Shown: piece after piece, positions 36,030-48,800 of the stretch
Layout of the letters: the number at the start of each line of letters is the position of its first letter
Position numbering within the stretch: the first letter of the stretch is position 1
Assembly (NCBI GenBank): GCA_014526335.1
Contig: JACTAT010000021.1
Span: 2,464,501 to 2,528,500, forward strand
DNA: 64,000 nucleotides
Direction: 5' to 3'
Source of the DNA: Chrysaora quinquecirrha
Lineage: Eukaryota; Cnidaria; Scyphozoa; Semaeostomeae; Pelagiidae
Translations under genes and position numbers: made by a program
Notes under the pieces: generated by a model
The model's database searches: none
Seen by the model: only the letters and a program-made list of their open reading frames with translations
Told to the model about the DNA's origin: nothing

Positions 36030-36215
36030 TCCTTAAGACCCCATTTATATTCAAAGTTAAACGAAGCAAAATTATACATGAATTTGCTGTAACAATTAGT
36101 ATTCAAACATATTTCACTACTATGAACAGTATTAGGAACTTTCAGCTTTATTTTACTGAAAATTAAGGAACTCCAGCCTCAACTTAGACCAAATGTTTCT
36201 TATAAAAACGTGTAT
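36030..36215. mobile_element. MITE-like repeat, homologous to 15070-15275
   Basis: CATATTCAAAGTTA, CGAAGCAA, ACAATTAGTATT, TTAAGGA(A/G) and CTTAGACCAAA are shared in the same order at both loci. The 36.2-kb copy ends GTTTCTTATAAAAACGTGTA, so it belongs to the same T-rich-ended group. Confidence 0.65.
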
Positions 36216-36469
36216 TGCAAAGCAGATTGAAAAGAAAAAAATCACTTTCGTTACCCCCTAACTATATTTCACTCGTTCATATGAATAAACAATGTAGCGT
36301 TGTTTGCACGCAGAGTTTGGTCAGCGGCGAGTGGCATAAAACCAAATCTATTAATCCATCAACTACGTAAATGTGATTCTGTTGAAACAACTGTTTCATT
36401 TTAAGTCATTTAGTCAAGAAAAATACACAAAAAGCAAACAGCAAACGAGGGTCTATCGTTTCAAACCTG

Positions 36470-37745
36470 AGACCCGCAGTTACACCCGGTCTCCTGTTTA
36501 CAGAGCAGTAAAATCCATTTACATCACCCTACACAGACGGCTGTGCACCAAAAACACAATTGCTATAAGTCAGCTTCTTCTGAGAGTACCGTACCACTCC
36601 AGGGACCCGCAGTTACACCCGGTCCCTTGTTTACGGAGCGGTAAAATCCATTAAAATCAGCCTACACAGACGGGTGTGCATCAAAAAACAATTGTCATTA
36701 AGTCAATTTCTTTTGAGAGTACCACTCCAGGGACCCGCAGTTACACCCGGTCCCCTGTTTACGGAGCGGTAAAATCCATTAAAATCAGCCTACACAGACG
36801 GGTGTGCATCAAAAAACAATTGTCATTAAGTCAATTTCTTTTGAGAAAACCACTCCAGGGACCCGCAGTTACACCCGGTCTCCTGTTTACGGAGCAGTAA
36901 AATCCATTAAAATCAGCCTACACAGACGGGTGTGCATCAAACAACAATTGTCATTAAGTCAACTTCTTTTGAGAGTACCACTCCAGGGGCCTGCTGTTAC
37001 ACCCGGTCCCCGGTCTACGGAGCGGTAAAATCCATTAAAATCAGCCTAAACAGACGGGTGTGCATCAAAAAACAATTGTCATTAAGTCAACTTCTTTTGA
37101 GAGTACCACTCCAGGGACCCGCAGTTACACCCGGTCCCCTGTTTACGGAGCGGTAAAATCCATTAAAATCAGCCTACACAGACGGGTGTGCATCAAAAAA
37201 CAATTGTCATTAAGTCAATTTCTTTTGAGAAAACCACTCCAGGGACCCGCAGTTACACCCGGTCTCCTGTTTACGGAGCGGTAAAATCCATTAAAATCAG
37301 CCTACACAGACGGGTGTGCATCAAACAACAATTGTCATTAAGTCAACTTCTTTTGAGAGTACCACTCCAGGGGCCCGCTGTTACACCCGGTCCCCTGTTT
37401 ACGGAGCGGTAAAATCCATTAAAATCAGCCTACACAGACGGGTGTGCATCAAAAACAATTGTCATTAAGTCAACTTCTTTTGAGAGTACCACTCCAGGGA
37501 CCCGCAGTTACACCCGGTCCCCTGTTTACCGAGCGGTAAAATCCATTAAAATCAGCCTACACAGACGGGTGTGCATCAAAAACAATTGCATTAAGTCAAC
37601 TTCTTTTGAGAGTACCACTCCAGGGACCCGCAGTTACACCCAGTCCCCTGTTTACGGAGCGGTAAAATCCATTAAAATCAGCCTACACAGACGGGTGTGC
37701 ATCAAAACACAATTGCAAATAAGTCAGATTCTGTTGAGAGTACCA
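36470..37745 (+). repeat. 128-bp satellite, about 10 monomers, with 384-bp higher-order period
   Basis: The marker GGACCCGCAGTTACACCC recurs at 36470, 36602, 36731, 36859, (36987), 37115, 37243, (37371), 37498 and 37623. The bracketed copies read GGGCC(T/C)GCTGTTAC. Spacing is 128 bp in the core. The variants GAGAAAACC and GGGGCC recur 384 bp apart, giving a three-monomer higher-order unit. Each monomer contains a 74-codon open frame, but 128 is not divisible by 3, so coding is unlikely. Confidence 0.95.
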
Positions 37746-37989
37746 TTTTGAGGAAACAGCAATTATGTTGTTGTAGTTGTTAGAAGCTGTTGTTAATGTT
37801 TGCAAAAAAGTGGGACAAACTGTTATTAGCCGAGGCTCATATTTGTGAGAGTTAAGGCGTGGCCTTGTCCCCTCAATGTCTCTTTGTTTAGCCACCTCGG
37901 AAACGTTGAAGCGAACAACAAAACTTGTAGTTCGAGACACGCGGATGTTTCTGGGAGACAACAGAAACACTTTTGTCTCTACGACTGGG

Positions 37990-39078
37990 AAAATATTCAA
38001 ACTGGCCAGCTTCTAAAATGTCGAGTTTATATTAGATATTCTCACATGTAAACAAGCTGAATGTTTCAAATCCGAGGGCTGAACAAGGTACTTTTGATTG
38101 CTAGGTTAAGGGGTTGCGCTCACGATTAATAAGTCACGATTTTGATTTTGATGCTTTTCACAAATCTTCAGTAAACATAAGGGCGAATTTCCATTAAGTG
38201 CATGCTGTCGCGCGGAAAGTTTTCGAAATATGCGAACACTGAGATTAAAAGTCAATCGCAAAAGTCGTGCGCGCGACAAATTCAATGAACTGAATTCCCG
38301 CTTTAACTGACCACCCTTTCAAGGTAAAAAACCAAGATTTCATCCAAGAATAACACAATGGAAAACAAACTCCAGATCCCGATCAGCTTCATATTAGCCC
38401 TTCCGACGAAGGCCTAAATCATAGCCTGGGTTCAGTAGCGTATCGGATATTCTCGCGGCCCGTATGAATTTAGTAAGATCGGGCCCTTATGTGGGCACTA
38501 CGAAGCAAAGTTAACTATACGGAAAAGGGGACTTCGAGTAGTGGGAAAATTTGTGAAAATATGCCCTTTAGAACCTTGAAAAATGCAGGTTTCGTGTCCC
38601 CCTAGTCAATGACTGTATACAAGATGGCCTTAGGAAGCCCTTTAGCATATAGTATAGCCAAAAAGCACACTAGGTCGGGGGGAACTAGTTCCTGAGCTAA
38701 GGGGCCTTCGCCCCAGCCTGGGTTGCAGCGCTAAGGAAGGACAAAATCGGTCTGGGTTGCAGCATTGAATGATTGCTTGCAAGAGCTTGAATAACAAAAA
38801 TAACTCAAGGCTCGATTGACTGGATGATCATAATAATGATAATTTCAACTGATAGATGTTTTATAAATTTAGCCACTTTGATACATTGCAAAAAAGAAAA
38901 ATGAAAAAATCAACAATTACAATGAAATACTATGCACAATACAGCTCTTACATGTTGACAACAAACGCTTATCATATCACAAGTAAATAATCTGCTAACT
39001 TAAAGTAACGTCTCAGCTATAGTATGAATTCTAACAATAATGTACACATTAAGCGATGGTATATCTGTTATATGTTAG
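37990..39078. other. Region 3' of UBAP2L
   Basis: Contains a possible imperfect inverted repeat at 38165-38300 (GCGAATTTCCATTAAGTGCA; right arm GAACTGAATTCCCGC). A short signal-peptide-like frame lies on the minus strand at 38326-38391. No complete gene. Confidence 0.4.
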
Positions 39079-39857
39079 TCAATTATTGCCAGGCCAGTAT
39101 GAAGACCCGTAGCCTTGAGTTTTCACATCTCGTTTTTGCTGCTGCGAAGTTGCCATGCTGTGATGCTGCGTGCGACTTGCTAAGCCTCCCTGATTGGTCG
39201 AATCGAGCTGCTGGTGGCCAAGATGCCCGGATGCCTGATGCATCATCGATGCATGGTGCTGCTGCATCATATACGGAGCATAGCTGGTCATGTGATTTTG
39301 ACCATGCGGCAAAGGAATATTCATTGAGGGCGGCGTTGCTGTCAATTGATATCCTTTCGTATCTTGATTGAACTGTTCGAAAAATGTTGTACATCAAAAA
39401 CCGACCTTTGACTACTTCTGAACAGTGGCAAATTTAAATACTGCAGCATCAGTGCCTTGCGGAATCGATGGCGAATTCTTGAAGATCTTTCATAGCCATC
39501 CACTTTGCATCATTCTCATGCACAATCATTAATCATCAACATCATCATCATCATCATCATAATTTATCATCATCACCACAACTAATCATCATCATCACCA
39601 TCAACTTCATCATAATCATAACCATCATCATAGTCAGTCATCATAATCAACATCATCATCAGCATCATCTTCATCATCAGCATCATCAACTTCATCATAA
39701 TATTACCGTCATCATAGTCAATCAGCATCATCACCACCATCATCATCATCAACATCATCATCATCAGCATCATCTTTATCATCAGCATCAGCATCATCAT
39801 CATCATCATCATCATCAACATCATCATCATCATCATCATCATCATCTTCATCATCAG

Positions 39858-39901
<44 letters not shown>

Positions 39902-39902
39902 G

Positions 39903-39985
<83 letters not shown>

Positions 39986-40010
39986 GCATCATCTTTATCA
40001 TCAGCATCAG

Positions 40011-40072
<62 letters not shown>

Positions 40073-40094
40073 GCATCATCAACATCATCATCAG

Positions 40095-40126
<32 letters not shown>

Positions 40127-43100
40127 ACATCATCATCAGCATCATCTTTATCATCAGCATCAGCATCATCATCATTATTATCATCATCAACGTCGTCATA
40201 ATATAACCATAATCATAATCAACATCATCACCAGCATTATCATCATCACCGGCATCATCATCAACATCATCACCCTTATCGTTTTGATCATAAAAATCGC
40301 CAACAATATCATTCTCATCATTTGCCGAGATAGAATGATCAGAACTCAGTCATCACTTCAGTCTGGTCACTATTATTATCATCCAAATCATAACAGTAAC
40401 AATATAAATTTAATGCCATTTTTCACCTCATCATTCCTTTCTTAAGTTATAAACCAAACTTGGTCACGTCATGTCTTAAACAGTAGAAATTAAGGATCAA
40501 AGGGTTGACCACCTTAAAAGCGCAGATGTATTTTTGTGAAGTACAGCTTTGCATTTTGCAGTTAAAAGAACTTTTTGTGTTAACAAACAATCAAATGAGC
40601 ATTCAAATAAAAGTGAATACCTGCGATTTGAAGCCAGAATGATGAATATTTTCTGTTGATGTCGATCCGGCAGTTAATGAACCTACAAAGACGAAACAAA
40701 TTCGACTTAAGACAATTATTTATATGCAAGGATTTGTTACAACTACACAGGAAACATTATGAAAAATTGTAGCTTGTGTCCCGAATAGACCTGCCCCGTA
40801 ATGGGCCAACAGTTTTCTAATATTCTCGAACGAATACATCTAACTCAAAAGAATGGAATGGCTAGCAGAGTCCAGAAATACTGACGGTTCCGCGGCTGCA
40901 AGCCGGAGGGGTTTTGCCAGAATCGTGGAATGAAATCTCCAAATCTAGGCGTCAAAACCCCCGATGGGCAATAGCAATTGTCATTGCTGACAACACTATC
41001 GTTTTCATGATCCATCATGATTAAGGACAGGACAGCAGTGCTATTGACATGTGGCGCCGGCCCAGGAGTAATGTATCGTACTTGGCCGAAATAGGTTTTG
41101 AGAGGAGGCATCAAAGACAATTTCAATTTCTACAGGCCCCTTTAGAACAATGGCCCCGAACCTTCTACCCCTTCGGAACCCCATCTCAACGGATCTATTA
41201 AAGACCATAAGGTTTGGTATTAATTAAATTAAGTTGGAAAAGACAGCGGAAAAATGAAAGAAACATACCAGCTGTCTGCCCATTTTTGGTGTGAGACTGT
41301 GTGCCTGTCCGATGGTACGAGCCTTTTTCAAAATCTTGGCTTGCAGCTAAAACAACAAGTTATCCTTTATTAAGTATAATTATCACAAGACAAATCAATA
41401 TCAACTTCTTAAGCATAATATTTACGAATGACAAATAATAGGGTAGATATTTCCATAAGTGGCATACAATACCTCCCCATAAGCGCCCTCCCTAGATTAA
41501 GCGCCCCCCCCGGGGATTGAGTTGGCCATCAAGTTGGTCCGAGACGCTTCTTCAATAGAACAATCAAGAGACACGTTTTGCATGTTTTTCAACACTGTAG
41601 TTTCTTAGATTTTCGAATAATTGCTTCTCTTTGAGACAGATTTTTATTGAGGAAATACGGTACAGTACAACAAGGCAGCAAACCCCAGGACTGCATGATC
41701 AGAGAGCTGATAACGATTCTACTGAGCCTAAAAGCCCAAAGTAATCAGTCATTTTGCCTAAGGTTGTCCTCCCATTTGGCTTTTTTTCGGCCGTCAAGTC
41801 TTTATCAGATACACATCTATATATTGGTTCACGAACGGCTCTCTGATCGTGGTTCAAATCCCATCAACTGTGGTATGCGACGTGCAGGAAGATCCATTTG
41901 TTATAATGTTAAATCCCAGAGTTAAGTTCATCTCTGTGATCTGAAACATTAAGCTGTGGCTAAACTAGGAGACATCTCGTGCGCCACATTGTATACGGCG
42001 TGTTTCAAGAGGTGGCTAAACATGCGACCAGGAACATGTCCCCGAGACAAGAAATGTTTCCGTTGTCTCCCAGAAATATTTGCCTGTCTCTAGCCACAGT
42101 TTTTACGCGCGATCAAAGCTTCCAAGATGGCCAAACTGGGAGAAATCGAGGGGACGTGTCACGCGCGCGCGACATATCACCTAGTTTAGCCAAGCCTTTA
42201 CATTACCTGAATTATAAGCATGCGATCCATGTTGTGTATTATAAGCAGCAGATTGATACTGCATACCACCCATGTGACCTTTACCTCCTTGCATCTGTGA
42301 ATGAAATTAAAGCCTTGTAGCGGAAATAATTTTAAAATCAGTAATTGCCTTGATCAGTTATTCCCCAGGCCATCATTAAAGCAACACATGGATTGAGGCT
42401 TAAGTACCAAAAGTGAACTGGTTTTCAAGAACCTGAATACCCAGAGATTGAATAGGGCTTCTTAAATTGAGCTTAGAGGAAGTCAAGAAGAATCCTTTCC
42501 CATTGTACTGATTAAATTCTACTAAAACTAAAAGTAGAATTCCAAGCCACCCTAACAGTACATTTGTACACTGCTTCCGTATTTCTTCGATTTCGTGGAA
42601 GAAGCCGGTGATCGAAAAAGTAAGGCTAGTTGCATAAATGCAGACAAGGACAGACGTTTCTTTCTTAAGCCAAGCTCATGACGGCCGTCGATACGATAGA
42701 GCAAACACCGGCTAGTTGTAACTGCTGACGTATATCGACATGTCAGCAACTAGTCAAGACAGGTAGGCGTATAGATGATCGTGGTCGCGGGAGAACTCAA
42801 GTCAACTGACGAATGACGGACGGGAATCAGTTAGCAGCCAATCTCAGAAGTAGAACATGCCCAACTTTCTGGAAATATGCACCGACCGACTAGGTGCCGT
42901 CACTTAGGAGTTAGTTGCTAATTGCTAGAGCACCCGTGTCGATCAGTCAGTTGTGATGATTAGTTACAAAGTCGCCGATCGGCACTTGACAACAAGTTCT
43001 GACTGGGGGCAATTTCGACATGAGCCTGGCTCTCGGACAACTTCAAAGTAGCTTCAATAAGCCCAAGGTTAAAATAAGCAGGAGGGTTGGAACTTCTGCT

Positions 43101-44011
43101 AATGATTCCAGGAAACAGAAGTGTACAATGTAAGCTACTACCTCACGGGAAATCACCATTTTTGATGACTATTCATTTAATTATTTTTAATGAAAATTAG
43201 AAAGCGTTTCTAATTTGAGTTAAAGCGGGAGTGAGCGTTCTGGTCTCCCTGTATGGGCCTCTTTCCAGGGTCTCTGTGCCGTTTCGAGGCTGTCGTGTGT
43301 ATAAAGGGCTGAAAAATTGTTGGGAACTTTCTCATTCATATTTGCAAAATTTGTGAAGTGAATGAGCGAAGAAGATGAAGAAGACATCGTCGAGTGCTTC
43401 AGCTAAGTGTTTTTTACTTATTTTATCTTTGTTGGTTTGGTCATGTCCTTCAGAGCTTGCAGTAGAATAATTTGTGTAGGTCTTGTAGGCCTAAATTCCA
43501 GCTATTAATGTGCGTTGCTGCACGTGTGGTAATTAATCAGTAATACCAGGCTTTAATTTGCAAGAAATACCATTCCGTCAATCTTACCTGGTAAACAGGT
43601 GCAGTAGTGAATACCGGAAATGTGCCAGGAATCATACCAGGGCCATAATACGCGTATCCATATTGCAGTGGAGTTGCAGCAGCAGCAGCACCAAGAAATG
43701 CAGCTTGTTGTTGTGCATGTGCGGCATGAGGATTGCCTGCAAAAGATTTGAATCATTAAAAATCGATTGGGCTTTTAGACTGATTGACTTATAGAATCAT
43801 TCAGCAATTTGACTGAGCCAAAGTTGCGTTGCACATGGAAAAAGCAAGCCAATATCTGCCAGTTATGTACGCCAAAAACAGCGTTTTGCTTGATGCAAGC
43901 AAAAAGTTTTGACAAGCAATGCTTTGCAACATGACAAGTTGCTGAATAGGCAAATTTCAGATGTTTTGACAAACAATGCTTGATCGTTTAGCCAGGGCCT
44001 TAAGCAAGTTA

Positions 44012-44049
<38 letters not shown>

Positions 44050-45859
44050 AAACTGTTTGTAATTATGTATATATGCTCGCTTATAACTCTAGACCCACTT
44101 CATGCACCGTTAAACAAAAGGTATCTTTGTAATCGGCATTTTCTGGCTAATGTCCATCGCAAAAAATTTTTCAAGCACGAAAAGAATCAATGTCTTTGGA
44201 TTTAAATAACAGGTAGCAGTCTTGAAATAAAATGCGACGGGAAGTGGATTTCGAGAAGCCATTGTAACGTCATATTAATCATAACATCATATTCAACCAA
44301 TAGAACGACAATTCGTTGTTAAAATCGGCTAAAAAATTACGGGGTAATATTTGCAGAAAGTAGCTTTATTAAGATTCAGAGGAATTTCTATCCACTGTAT
44401 TTCTCGAATCGATTCTCGGAAAAAAAGTCCTTAAACAACAGAATTTTTTTAAAAATTCAACCCAACAATGACGGGTATACAAAGGCTATCTATAACACAC
44501 GCAGTTTTATTACAAGCAACCGCTTATAAGCAACCAAGATGTAGAAGGCCTACTTTCAATACAAAGTCTCTATATGGTAACAATTGCATGGTACTTCTTG
44601 ACTGATGCTATTTATAGTATTTCTTGGCTGTATCTTAGGTGTTCTAGCGTTATGTTGCATGAAAAGCTATAGATTAACTCAAAATTTGGCTGTTTTTCTA
44701 GCCTCTATACTATTCTTAGGGCAAAGAATACAGTTAAAATTAAGCAACTTCTAAGCAACTTTTACGACTAAAAGGTGGCCATAAGAGGTCCAAAAATAAG
44801 CAACTTTTTGAACTAGGCCCGAGGGAGGTTGCTTATAAAAAAGACTGCGTGTATTTTGATTAATTTTAATATTCATTATATTAAATTTGTTTTTACAAAC
44901 CTGTATTGATTGTAGAGGCAACAGGAGAGGATCCATCTCGGGCAAATTTGCTATCTCCCGCTACAAATAAAGTTGGGATGCAAATATTACAAGGTAAGTA
45001 ATATTTGCAATGCAAGAGATTTTGGCAAATTTGCGTCAGTTCTGATTGAAGAGGATTCATGATCGATCAATCCGGATTAACAATTGATGAGGCAGATCAA
45101 TGACAGATGAAGCGGATTATCGATCCCTATGGTTAAGTGAATATAGATAAGGCGGACTAGTGAAGGACGGTGCAAGAAATTTTGCGAGGTACAAGAGAAT
45201 TTGCGTGTGTTTTGTTGAGGAGGGTTGATGATTAATCCATGAGCTGGATTGATAATCGATGAGACGGATCATTGAAATGACACAATGACAGATGAAGCGG
45301 ATTATTGATCCAAACTATGGATTGAATATCGATGAGGGGGCTAGTGAGGTATGGTGCGAAGTAAAAGTAGATCCAGCGGATACATGATCTAGGATGGACA
45401 AGCTGTTCAGCAGGGACTAGGAACCCTTCATTTGGGATCCCAGTACGTGGGGCTTATCCGCTTGAAATGTGGGACCCTACACATGAATAAGTTATGGATA
45501 GAGAACCTAGGGAGATTAGTAAAGGGGAAAGGATAATAAGATGCATATAAAAAGAACATGCAAACCGACATAAGATAATGATGATGGAGAGCCCTTCATT
45601 TGGGACCCCAGTACGTGTGGCTTATCAGCTTGAAAATAGATAGAGAATCCAAGCAGATTAGTAGATGTATATAGCATGAACATGCAAAGCGACATAAGAA
45701 AATGATGATGATGATGAAGAAGAGGCAGTACAAATCGAGAACTGTTTGCTTGTAGGCCAAAAATACTAACAAATAAAAAAAAGGGAATAAAAAAGAATGA
45801 CAAACTACATTTAGAGTCGTACCTTGGTAATTAGATCCCATGACATCATAGTAAGAATG
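39079..45859 (-). CDS. UBAP2L: UBAP2L exons 15-21: Tyr/Gly/Gln-rich C-terminus
   Basis: Exon 15 (45823-45859): HSYYDVMGSNYQ. Exon 16 (44901-44960): GDSKFARDGSSPVAST, matching the human TKFGRGDASSPAP motif. Exon 17 (43588-43736): Ala-rich, with YGYAYYGPGMIPGTFPVF. Exon 18 (42207-42294): QYQSAAYNTQHGSHAYNSG. Exon 19 (41269-41346): ASQDFEKGSYHRTG. Exon 20 (40621-40682): ENIHHSGFKSQ. Exon 21 (39079-39372): starts FNQDTKGYQ, His/Met/Gln-rich, ends GYGSSYWPGNN. Phases 1, 1, 0, 1, 1, 0 chain without conflict. Confidence 0.9.
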
Positions 45860-48800
45860 CTTAAAGATAAAAGAAAGATACTTGATTAACTTAATATTCT
45901 TAATACTTAATATTACTAACTTAATATGCCAGAGAAGTCTTCCAGAGAAGAATTCTAAGCATCTCTTTTCTTCCGTGTATCTCTAAAAGCCATTCTCATG
46001 TCGACATTGCGCATAGTCAGAACTAGTTGCCCACTGCTAATAGGCAATTTTTTGGAGCCAATTCCTCTGGCCAACAAAGGAGGACTTTTTACCAAGATGC
46101 AGATCTAAATGCACCAATCAGAAAAATAGTCAAAAACAATAATTTAATACCATCGGCATTCTTTGCAGTACTTGCATTTCTTCAAAGGAATAAGTCTGAA
46201 ATGAGAAAAAGGAACATTAATATTCTCCAAAAAAACACTCACCACTCAAATATTAAACATACATTATCATTCATTCTATTTCACTACTCTATTGTTATAT
46301 CAGCACTAAATAAGTATGCTTAATGCAAGGAAAGAAGAAATATTACCGGATAAGCAGCAGGTATTTGCTGCATTCCGGCATAAACATTCATCGGCATCAT
46401 TCCTGGTGGACCTGAACTTGAAGACTTACCTATGAGGTAAAATCGAAATACACTTCAAACAATGTAAGTTTAAACAATATCACAAAGCAATTTAATAAAC
46501 AAGGTCGAAAATACTTGAAAAGTAAAGGTTTCATTAAATTGATCGAAAATAGCATCCAGGTTCATATAGCATTAGCTGATTAACTTGGTGGGTAGCGTAA
46601 AGATTGGCTACAGTCAATTTTCTATTTTCTACCAGGCGAAACAGAGAAGGCGAAATCTGGGATGGGAGTCTTTGGCTGTATAACTTGGAGAGTTACTTGA
46701 CGATTTTAAGGGTTCTGTAGCTTAGTGGCAACGTCGGCTCTGCAGTCAATGTTTAAATCCAATCAACTGTGGTATGCAATTTTCGAAAAAAAACGCTGTG
46801 GTAAACATAAAAACATGATTACTTGTAATAGCAAAAGCCTTGGGACCGTTATTTGACGATTTCGTGGGTTCTGGAGTTGTTGTTGTTATTATTGTCGTTA
46901 CTTTATTTTGAGTAGGCTTTTAGTTCTAGCTTTTTAAACTAATTTAGGCCTACTATGCATGCCGCATCCATGCATGGGACTCCTAGTTTAACGTCCCTTC
47001 CGAAGGACGGTAGAGTGAGTTGTTTAGTCATCCACCTTGAAAATCACCCATCCAGATGCTGACCTCACACGACTAAGCTTAACTTCAGCTGTCTAACGAG
47101 AACTGACTGTCTTGGCTACCCACTGTAGCCGAGTGGAATGGTCATCAACTCTTTTCTCATGCAGCACAGGCTCAAATCCCATTAACTGTGACATGCAATT
47201 TGCGAATAAATACTGTATAAACATAAAAATATGATTACTTGTATTAGCAAGAGCCTTGGGAGCAGTTTGAGCAGTTGTCGTGCTAGCTGTTGACGTGAAA
47301 CCAAGAACCTGGGACGCAAGAGTTGACGAGCTATATGTCACGTGCGAGCTAGATGGCAGTACACCAGGTGGAGGCGCAATACTTGGCTTTGTAAACGAGG
47401 CTGCGGTTGATGGTTGAGCTAATGTTTTGTTGATGCTTGCAGAACCATACGTTTCACCAACAAAGGTACTGGATACCTAACAAAATGAAAATAAAGCAAA
47501 TCAGATGAGGTCAACACACATCATTATCTTAGGGTCCATTACGAAGTCTTATTCCTCAGTTTTGCAGCTCCAAAGATTTGGAAATGATAGCTCGAACGTA
47601 ATAAAACGCCACAGAATTAAAACAATTATAATGATATCAACAAATTGGTGACAAAGCCATTGTGGGTACAAAATCAACGACGTTAGCAGTATTAGTATCT
47701 TTGAACTTATCAAGGCTGTTTCTTACACCCTATTAGAATTGATAATCACTGACGAGATCCGTCTCCCATCATCGGAGCAGAGAGTACGCAAGCTAGAACA
47801 TCAATCACCATTCTCCAGCGAGACACTCATACCCATTTTCCAACAAGTCTATCATAGAAAATTCTCTAGAATTAATTTGCTGGGAGGGGGATTGCAAACC
47901 AGAGCAAAATATGTGCAAGCTAGAGCACCAGTCATCATTCCCTAGCGACACAGCCCTACCCATTCTCCAACTAGTCTATTATAGAGAATTCTCTAAAATT
48001 AATTTGCGGGAAGGGAATATTGCAAATCAGAGTAGAGAGTACAGCGTGCAAGCTAGAGCAAAAAGCATCACTCTCATGCGTCATTCACCATTAATCTCCG
48101 CAGACATTCAACTCGTTTTCCAACTGTTTTATTATGGCGAATTTTCTTAAATTAACTGGCGGGGAGTAATATTGCAAACCAGAGTATAGAGTGCAAGCTA
48201 AGGTATTCATAAAAATGCCTAAAACTTACTTGCTTCTGTTGCAAGTGATTACCAAGAGGTAGCTCTCCAAGATCAAGCATCGGTTGGGTTGCCAGAGATC
48301 GTGGATCATTACCAATATTGATGCTGTTATCTTGCACTGATGCTATGCTTGCATTGAGAACATTTCTCGTGCTTGCAAATGAGCCAGGCAAAGAAGACTG
48401 TAGATCGTCATTAGGTTGGTTTAATGATGATGCTGTTGTCATACTCTGAGTAGTAGGCCGAGTGTTTGGTGGAAATGGAATAGGATCCGGCACCTGCGAA
48501 ATAACCAATAAAATTAAAATATACTCTAGTACTGCAAATCCCAGAAGGAGCCCCTGGATGCCTATGTGCAAAAGTGAATATTACGGTGGGAACTTATTTG
48601 AAAGAGCGAGCTTATTCAAAAGTTTAATAGTTCCAGTGTATTTTCGACAGAATAGCAGAGAGGAAAAATGATAACTTCTTTGTCTTCTATAATCAAAGTC
48701 AGCTGATTGCTAACAGGCAATGATAGTAAAACCTGTCAGGAATAGCTTTTTCAATGTTTTAATTATTTGAAAGATGAATAATAGACAACAACAAACTCAT

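Noticed and set aside
36676..37412. Repeated 74-codon frames in the 128-bp satellite
   Set aside because: They are offset by 128 bp, not a multiple of three, and cannot be joined into one repeat protein. They reflect high monomer identity.
36470..37745. CRISPR-like array
   Set aside because: The monomers are contiguous 128-bp repeats without unique spacers, in an animal genome.
48152..48571. 139-aa minus-strand frame as a separate gene
   Set aside because: It is UBAP2L exon 12 extended into flanking intron at both ends.
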